This document shows positions 45,814-51,499 of a stretch of 51,499 nt of DNA, in pieces. The stretch covers positions 1-51,499 of the forward strand of contig NZ_NCST01000098.1 of assembly GCF_002088975.1 (NCBI RefSeq), written 5' to 3'. The DNA is from Henriciella aquimarina. GTDB taxonomy: Bacteria > Pseudomonadota > Alphaproteobacteria > Caulobacterales > Hyphomonadaceae. The notes below the pieces were generated by a model. The model was not told the DNA's origin and made no database searches. It was given only the letters and a program-made list of their open reading frames with translations. A program made the translations under genes and the position numbers. Position 1 is the first letter of the stretch, and each line of letters opens with the position of its first letter.

Positions 45814-47010
45814 ATGACAGGGCTCAAACCGCTTGACCATTACGACATCTCCCGCGAACGCGGCTTTCTCTGCCGTCACAATGCCGACGAGGTCGTCTTG
45901 CCGGCTTATCTGAAGCCCGCCGTCGAGGCGGCGATGGACCTGCCGCACACAATGGTCACCGGCCGGGTTCGCGCCCTTCTGGAGCGCCTGCCGGTCATAG
46001 ACCTGGACCAGTTCTGCAAGGACGCCTCCGACGAGCAGATCCGCAAGGCCTTCGTCCACTACACCTTCATGATCCAGGCCTATGTCTGGGATGAGCCGGA
46101 TGCGCCGAAGTCCCTGCCGGAATGCCTCGCCCGGCCCGGCTGGCAGCTCGCCCACGCGCTCGACCAGAAGGCCCTGCTCACCTATTCGACCTATGTCCTC
46201 GACAACTGGGCCAAGATCGACAAGGACGGCCCCGTCGACCTTTCAAACGTCTACATGATCCAGCCCTTCCTCTCGGGCCAGGACGAAGCCTGGTTCGTGC
46301 TCGTCCATGTCGCCATCGAGGCGCGCGCCGGCGACATGCTGGCCACCATTCCGGAGCTGATCGAGGCCTGCGCCCTGAATGATGCCAAGGGCGTGAAGAT
46401 CGCCCTCGCCCGCCTCGCCGAGGGCTGGGACGCGGTCAACGCCATCTTCGACCGCATGCCGGAGCGCTGCGACCCCTACATCTACTTCAACCGCGTACGC
46501 CCCTACATCCATGGCTGGAAGGACAATCCCGCGCTGGCCGGCGGCCTCGTCTATGAAGGCGTGCCCGAAGCCGGTGACACGCCGCAGGCCTTCCGCGGCC
46601 AAACCGGTTCGCAATCGTCCATCGTGCCGACCATGGATGCGCTGCTCTCCATCTCCCACGCAGACGACCCGCTGCGCCACTACCTCGAAGAGCTGCACGC
46701 CTACCGGCCCGTCGGCCACCGGCGTTTCATCGAGGATGTCCGCGCCGCCAGCCATGTGCGCGACTGGGTCAGCGCTTGCGACGAGGCCGGCATCCGCCAG
46801 CTCTATAATGACAATGTCGAGAAGCTCGCCCGCTTCCGCACGCGCCACCTCGAATATGCCGCGACCTATATCAACAAGCAGGCCGGCGGCGCCCCCGGCA
46901 ACGACACCGAAGTCGGCACCGGCGGCACGCCCTTCATGAAGTATCTGAAGAAGCACCGCGACGAGGCCGAGGCGCACCTGCTCAGCGTGGCGCCCGAGCG
47001 CGCGGGCTGA
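45814..47010 (+). CDS. Indoleamine 2,3-dioxygenase family haem protein
   Basis: This 398-residue protein shows strong IDO-family similarity. The segment RPYIHGWKDNPALAGGLVYEG matches the human VLRIYLSGWKGNPQL...LVYEG region, with the substrate-pocket Phe and Arg in YFNRVRPY. GQTGSQSSIVPTMDALLSI, VGHRRFI and GTGGTPFMKYLKKHRDE follow, and H345 (FRTRHLEYAATYI) matches the proximal haem His. It would cleave tryptophan or another indole to the N-formyl product. AGGAGAGGG precedes the ATG. No other kynurenine-pathway gene is visible nearby. Confidence 0.88.
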   Translation: MTGLKPLDHYDISRERGFLCRHNADEVVLPAYLKPAVEAAMDLPHTMVTGRVRALLERLPVIDLDQFCKDASDEQIRKAFVHYTFMIQAYVWDEPDAPKSLPECLARPGWQLAHALDQKALLTYSTYVLDNWAKIDKDGPVDLSNVYMIQPFLSGQDEAWFVLVHVAIEARAGDMLATIPELIEACALNDAKGVKIALARLAEGWDAVNAIFDRMPERCDPYIYFNRVRPYIHGWKDNPALAGGLVYEGVPEAGDTPQAFRGQTGSQSSIVPTMDALLSISHADDPLRHYLEELHAYRPVGHRRFIEDVRAASHVRDWVSACDEAGIRQLYNDNVEKLARFRTRHLEYAATYINKQAGGAPGNDTEVGTGGTPFMKYLKKHRDEAEAHLLSVAPERAG

Positions 47011-47106
47011 GGCGCTGGCTGCCGTCCCGTTTTTGGAAATCGGCGAAATCCCGCTACAACCGGGCCCGGGTCCCGCCCCGGCAAACAATTAGGAAGGAAC
47101 GTGCAG

Positions 47107-48783
47107 ATGATGATGAAAGCAATCGTGAGTTCGCTCGGCGCAGGCATGCTGATGGCCGCCTGTGCCCATGTCGCAACGGCCGAGGACGATGCCTCCCCCA
47201 TCAGCACGGAAAACCTCTCTGAAACCGCGAGGATCCTCTCCTCCGATGCATTCCAGGGCCGCGCGCCCGGCACCGAGGGCGAAACGAAAACCGTCGCCTA
47301 CCTGATCGACCGCTTCAAGGAGATCGGCCTTGAGCCCGGCGGCGAGAATGGCGGCTGGACCGATCCGGTCACCCTCAAACATTCGCGCGTCACCGATGTG
47401 CGCGCCCTGAACGTCACCCAAGGCGACACGGTGATCGAGATGAAGCAGGGCCGCGATATCGAGATCAGCTCCGCCAATCCGCGCGACACGATCAAGGTGG
47501 AAGACGCCCCCGTCGTGTTTGTCGGCTTCGGGGCAAGCGCGCCGGAGCGCGACTGGGACGATTATGGCGACATCGACCTTGAGGGAAAGGTCGCCCTCTT
47601 CCTCGTCAACGACCCCGATTTCGGCGTCGCCGAGGATGACCCCGTCGCCGGCGTCTTCGGTGGACGCCGCATGACTTATTATGGCCGCTGGGCCTACAAG
47701 TTCGAGGAGGCCGCCCGCCGCGGCGCTGTGGCCGCCCTCGTCATCCACGAAACGAAAGCCGCCGGCTATGGCTGGAACGTCGCCGCCTCGGGGCCAGGCG
47801 AGAACTATGCCGTGGCCGGCGATGGCGGAAAGGCCTCCGTCGACCTGCAGGGCTGGCTGCATGAGGACATGGCCAGTCAATGGGTCGAACAGGCCGGCCA
47901 TGATCTCGACGCCCTGCGCACCGCTGCCCGCAAGCGCGACTTCCAGGCCTTCACGCTGGACGGCCTGACGTTCAACACCGACCTCGCCCTGTCGGTCGAG
48001 ACCATTGAGAGCCAGAACGTGCTGGGCAAACTCCCGGGCACGGAGCGGCCGGACGAAACGATCATGCTCTCGGCCCACTGGGACGCCTATGGTGTCGGCG
48101 CGCCCGACGATCAGGGCCGCACGGTGCGCCCCGGCGCCAATGACGATGCGCTCGGCATAGCCGGCATCATGGAAATCGCCCGCGTGCTCGAAGACGGCCC
48201 GCCGCTGGCCCGCACCGTCGTCGTCGCCGCCTGGACAGCCGAGGAAAGCGGCCTGCTCGGCTCGGAAGCCTATGCCCAGGACCCGGTCTATCCGCTGGAA
48301 ACCACGGTCGCCAACTTCACCCTCGATATCCTGCAGACGGCCGGCCCGGCCAGGGATGTCATCCAGGTCGGCGAAGGCCAGAGCACGCTGGAGGAGCGCA
48401 TGGCCGCCGCTGCTGCAGACCAGGGCCGCACCGTCACGCCGGAAGGCCTGCCGGAAAACGGCCTCTTCTACCGCGCCGACCATTTCTCGCTCGCCCGCCG
48501 GGGCGTCCCCGTCCTGCTCATCATGGGCATTGCCGGCGGCTCCGACCTCGTCGACGGTGGGCGTGAGGCCGGTGATGCCTGGGTGCAGGACTATATCGAC
48601 AACAAGTACCACAACCAGAACGACGCCTGGTCCCCCGACTGGGACCTGCGCGGCGCCGCCCAGGACGTCGAACTTTTCCTGGAGATGACCCGAGACCTCG
48701 CCAATTCGACCGACTGGCCGCAACTCAAGGACACCTCCGAATTCAAGGAGCTGAGAGACGAGAGCGAAGCGGCGCGGGAGTAA
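47107..48783 (+). CDS. M28-family zinc peptidase with PA domain, exported
   Basis: This 558-residue peptidase has a signal sequence with a lipobox-like LMAAC (about residue 19), an inserted protease-associated domain (about 130-240) and a complete di-zinc M28 site: H324 (SAHWDAYG), D346 (GANDDALG), E379-E380 (EESGLLG), D407 (FTLDILQ) and H502 (KYHNQND). It is probably a periplasmic or outer-membrane-anchored aminopeptidase. GGAAGG precedes the start; an in-frame GTG at 47101 is an alternative. Confidence 0.87.
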   Translation: MMMKAIVSSLGAGMLMAACAHVATAEDDASPISTENLSETARILSSDAFQGRAPGTEGETKTVAYLIDRFKEIGLEPGGENGGWTDPVTLKHSRVTDVRALNVTQGDTVIEMKQGRDIEISSANPRDTIKVEDAPVVFVGFGASAPERDWDDYGDIDLEGKVALFLVNDPDFGVAEDDPVAGVFGGRRMTYYGRWAYKFEEAARRGAVAALVIHETKAAGYGWNVAASGPGENYAVAGDGGKASVDLQGWLHEDMASQWVEQAGHDLDALRTAARKRDFQAFTLDGLTFNTDLALSVETIESQNVLGKLPGTERPDETIMLSAHWDAYGVGAPDDQGRTVRPGANDDALGIAGIMEIARVLEDGPPLARTVVVAAWTAEESGLLGSEAYAQDPVYPLETTVANFTLDILQTAGPARDVIQVGEGQSTLEERMAAAAADQGRTVTPEGLPENGLFYRADHFSLARRGVPVLLIMGIAGGSDLVDGGREAGDAWVQDYIDNKYHNQNDAWSPDWDLRGAAQDVELFLEMTRDLANSTDWPQLKDTSEFKELRDESEAARE

Positions 48784-48875
48784 GGCTTCACCCTACGGGG
48801 CGCGCCACTTTAAAGTAGAAAAATTGCCATCTTTGCTTCATGGGATGGTCACGGCTCTCGTCTATGCCGTGCTCC

Positions 48876-50795
48876 ATGATCAAAGCCCTCAGAATCGCTG
48901 GCATTGCAGCAGGATCAGCCTGCTGCCTAACCGGCAGCGCGTCCGCCGATCCCGCCACTTTCTGTGATGGCCGGTATGCTGCCCCTGCCGAATACGTAGA
49001 CGCCGCCTTCCACGAGTTCGAGACCCTCTACTCCGGGGGCAATCATCACAGACATGTGGATACGGTCATGGGCACTGTCCAGCTGTACAGGCTGATGTCA
49101 GGCATGAAGCCGCTGGAAGACCTGCCGCGCCGTGTGGACATCGACCTGTATGAGCCGCGCAACCAGCCTGAGAAATGGACGCGTGCGGATATTCTCTCCG
49201 ACCTGGACATCATGACCGACGCCGTCCCCTCCATATCCGGAAATGACGCGATGCAGGCTGCCGCCCGGCTCGACCTGGCCACGACCATCGGCCCAGCCAG
49301 CGACTGGTGGCTACGGCCAGACGACTTTGAAGATGGGGTGTCCAAGTACCCGCGAACTGGGCGGATCTATACCGGCCTGAATGAAACCGAGCGCACGGTT
49401 GCCGGGATCGCAGCAAACGCCCCCGCCATGGACTGGCTTCTGGCCGCCCTCTCCCTGTCAGCCGAGCTTCACGAGCTTTATCCCGCCCTCGAGCCAGACT
49501 GGAGCAGGAATGATGACCACGTTTATGATCACATTCTTCGGAAGGCCGAAGCTGAAGCCGAGCCTGGCCCCTGGCTCGCCCTGGCAATCACCGCGTCCGA
49601 GCCGCCACGTCGTTTGCCCAGCCCTCTCCGGGAAAGCCTCTCGGACCTCGAACAGCGTGTCGAAGATTGCACGGCCAGCCCGGCGGACTACACGGTGCTT
49701 GCCTCATCCGTCCGCCTGGAGTCCCAGGCATGGGCCCCGCCCAAACGCTTGCAACAGGCGCTTCTCGGGGAGGCACGTCGGGCCACGATGCGCTCGGCTG
49801 GATACAGACATGATCGCTACCCCTTCACGACGGCATATCATCGGGAGATAGGCAAGATCGCCGCGCTCGCGCCTGAACCGGCGGCCTTCGCCCTGCCTCT
49901 AATGCTTTCTGCCCCCTCTGCCGAAGAGGCGGCTGCCTATGCGGTCAGGTCCAGCTATATCCCCTACGCTCCGCGGCGAATGGGCCCCTATTATGTCACC
50001 CGGATGCTGCCTGTCTCCACGCTCGAAGGCATCATGCCCAATATGGCCTTGGCACGCTCCATCGCCCTTGGCCGAACCGAAGATGCCAGTAGACAGCTTG
50101 AGACATTCCTGAAGCGGTATCCTGAATACAGACAGAATCTCAATGGCCTCAATGGCCTGCCGGCAGACGTCAGGCTGGCGGTCTTCGCCTTGCGTACCGA
50201 TTGCCTGTCGACCCGGCATGAAAGCAATTGCTCTCTTGAAGATCCGAAACCACGCCACCTCCATCGCGACCTTTCTCAGGACTGGGCCTGGGGGGCCAAG
50301 ATCAAATTCGCCTTTGAAAACTGGCTCTATGGTACATCTTATCAGGTTTCCCGACGGGCCCAGAGACGCAGAATCGACCCCGATTACATTTTGCCGCGCA
50401 ACAGCCGGTCTCTCACCCCGGCCATGCCGGACACCTTCCCCAGTCCTCGCGCCACGATCCGGTTCGGCCAGCAGGGGATCGCCGGCTGGGCAGCCTGGGA
50501 CGAGATCGGCCCGCTGGCCACCGAAAGCCGCATGACCCGCACGGTGGCCCTGACCATCATCGATTGGGTGGACGACAAGACCGACACCAGACTCAAGCGC
50601 TGGTTCAACCCGCATAAGGATGTCATGGCCGAAGCCCTGCACCGCACCGTCTATATGCTGGCCCACGAACCGGCCGGCGACATCGACGGGAAGCCGGTCG
50701 CCAAGCGCGCTTTCGAATTGCTTCACTATCGCTTCGGCAAGTCGGACTGGGCCAAGCAAACCCGCTATTGGTGGGAGCCGGATCATAGGCACTGA
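48876..50795 (+). CDS. Large exported hypothetical protein
   Basis: This 639-residue protein has an N-terminal signal peptide (MIKALRIAGIAAGSACCLTGSASA, cleavage before DP) and an otherwise soluble, helix-rich chain with many Trp, Tyr and Arg residues. No motif or family was recognised; the helical ALARSIALGRTEDASRQLETFLKRYPEYR part has a TPR-like pattern. The start is uncertain: ATGs at 48840 and 48864 are also in frame and none has a clear ribosome-binding site. It is probably periplasmic. Confidence 0.68.
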   Translation: MIKALRIAGIAAGSACCLTGSASADPATFCDGRYAAPAEYVDAAFHEFETLYSGGNHHRHVDTVMGTVQLYRLMSGMKPLEDLPRRVDIDLYEPRNQPEKWTRADILSDLDIMTDAVPSISGNDAMQAAARLDLATTIGPASDWWLRPDDFEDGVSKYPRTGRIYTGLNETERTVAGIAANAPAMDWLLAALSLSAELHELYPALEPDWSRNDDHVYDHILRKAEAEAEPGPWLALAITASEPPRRLPSPLRESLSDLEQRVEDCTASPADYTVLASSVRLESQAWAPPKRLQQALLGEARRATMRSAGYRHDRYPFTTAYHREIGKIAALAPEPAAFALPLMLSAPSAEEAAAYAVRSSYIPYAPRRMGPYYVTRMLPVSTLEGIMPNMALARSIALGRTEDASRQLETFLKRYPEYRQNLNGLNGLPADVRLAVFALRTDCLSTRHESNCSLEDPKPRHLHRDLSQDWAWGAKIKFAFENWLYGTSYQVSRRAQRRRIDPDYILPRNSRSLTPAMPDTFPSPRATIRFGQQGIAGWAAWDEIGPLATESRMTRTVALTIIDWVDDKTDTRLKRWFNPHKDVMAEALHRTVYMLAHEPAGDIDGKPVAKRAFELLHYRFGKSDWAKQTRYWWEPDHRH

Positions 50796-50820
50796 CCCGG
50801 GCCCGGGAACCCTGTAAGCC

Positions 50821-51231
50821 TCAGTCCACGCAGATACCGGGTCTGGCGGTGCCGTCTTCGACTTCCTGATAGCAGCCGAAGGGGTCGTCATTTTTCGCGC
50901 ACTGGCCGGTGATGGCCGTGCCGGCTTCCACGACCTCGCCATTGACCAGGCACTTGCCGGTGCACTCGGAGGTGTCACTGCAGGACGCGCCGGCATCGGC
51001 GAAGCTCTGGATGCAATGCTCGAAGCCCATCCGGCCCGCCGGGCGCACTTCGCCGCCGGCGGCTTCGCAGCGCTCGCGTTCTTCCGGCGTCGCCGTCTCG
51101 CCTTCGAACTCGATGCGGGCATAGCCGCCTTGCGTGGCCGCGCTCTCTGCGCCTTCGGGCGCGGGCGCGTCGGACGGGTTGCCGCAGGCGGCCAGAAAGA
51201 GAGCCGCTGTGGCGAGAAGGAAAAGACGCAT
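50821..51231 (-). CDS. Small Cys-rich lipoprotein
   Basis: This 136-residue protein has a lipoprotein signal (MRLFLLATAALFLAAC, lipobox LAAC, Cys16). Eight further cysteines follow in the mature part (ERCEAAGG, EHCIQS, ASCSDTSECTGKCL, GQCAKNDDPFGCYQE, GICVD), which suggests disulfide bonding in the periplasm. The domain is of unknown function. It is convergent with the large exported protein gene. Confidence 0.82.
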   Translation of the reverse strand: MRLFLLATAALFLAACGNPSDAPAPEGAESAATQGGYARIEFEGETATPEERERCEAAGGEVRPAGRMGFEHCIQSFADAGASCSDTSECTGKCLVNGEVVEAGTAITGQCAKNDDPFGCYQEVEDGTARPGICVD

Positions 51232-51420
51232 CTGTCTGGCTTTCGTTTTGGCAAGGGGTCTGGCCCGGTGTCTAGCACGCCCGCATCCGCCCGTCGCGTG
51301 TTACCTTGTTCATGCTGGCGCGACCTCTCCGCGCCCACTCAGAAGCCAGTCGGTTTCCGGAGATGTGGGGCGGCAGGTCAAACATCCAACCGGACGCATC
51401 CTGCCCCTATCCTTCCCGCC

Positions 51421-51499
51421 ATGACAGCCGAGCGGGATTTTCTGGCCGAGGGCCTCGAGGCGGTGCGCGATGTGGTGTGTGAGGCCATGGCGCGCGCCG
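51421..51499 (+). CDS. 5' end of an unidentified gene (cut by window edge)
   Basis: An ATG at 51421 opens a frame reading MTAERDFLAEGLEAVRDVVC to the window edge. The helical, charged start is protein-like and is oriented away from the lipoprotein gene, but 26 codons are too few to identify it. No strong ribosome-binding site is visible. Confidence 0.45.
   Translation, partial: MTAERDFLAEGLEAVRDVVCEAMARA

Noticed and set aside
47089..48723. 544-codon minus-strand frame
   Set aside because: Antisense to the M28 peptidase with its complete zinc site.

Overview
The window reads as a chromosomal segment of an alphaproteobacterium, most likely a Caulobacterales/Hyphomonadaceae-type organism. This rests on the gene content (guaB, an RsmB-like methyltransferase and guaA in one neighbourhood, a TonB receptor, a G+C-rich valine-catabolism block) and on the amino-acid style of the proteins; no rRNA or other marker gene is present, so the placement is an inference.

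Layout. 1-871: 5' part of an IS3-family insertion sequence, cut by the window edge. 985-19000: catabolic genes of visibly lower G+C, with an acyl-CoA dehydrogenase pair, a type I extradiol dioxygenase, a four-gene operon (crotonase, FAH-family hydrolase, divergent SDR, 3-hydroxyisobutyrate-dehydrogenase-family enzyme), a LysR regulator, a 2-hydroxychromene-2-carboxylate-isomerase-like protein, two CoA ligases, a TonB-dependent receptor and an SDR. 19167-24085: a G+C-rich valine-catabolism operon (mmsA remnant, isobutyryl-CoA-dehydrogenase-like ACAD, 3-hydroxyisobutyryl-CoA hydrolase, mmsB, ferredoxin reductase) whose first gene, mmsA, is a wreck with internal deletions. 24529-26204: etfB-etfA, the electron acceptor for the ACADs. 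26710-34021: a second low-G+C catabolic block with a meta-cleavage-product-type hydrolase, a MaoC hydratase, a LysR regulator, and an operon holding an ACAD, an SDR and an APH-like kinase, followed by a medium-chain reductase. The ACAD and kinase look like the two halves of human ACAD10/11. 34312-37170: mobile-element end (AlpA-like regulator, TacAT-like toxin-antitoxin pair, P4-type tyrosine integrase, a cluster of ATACCGTC repeats) abutting the 3' end of guaA. 37171-51499: G+C-rich housekeeping-like genes: guaA, a TPR/aspartyl-hydroxylase protein, membrane proteins, RsmB-like methyltransferase, GNAT, guaB, an indoleamine 2,3-dioxygenase, an M28 peptidase, a large orphan exported protein, a lipoprotein and a gene start.

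How it fits together. The left 34 kb looks like a pathway for a ring-containing or branched carboxylic acid: uptake by the TonB receptor, CoA activation, side-chain oxidation by several ACAD/hydratase/SDR sets feeding ETF, and extradiol ring cleavage followed by C-C hydrolysis. No ring hydroxylase is present in the window, so the substrate cannot be named. The integrase next to guaA is consistent with site-specific insertion of a genomic island at the guaA 3' end, but the other attachment site is not visible, so the island could be as small as about 3 kb or extend beyond the left edge.
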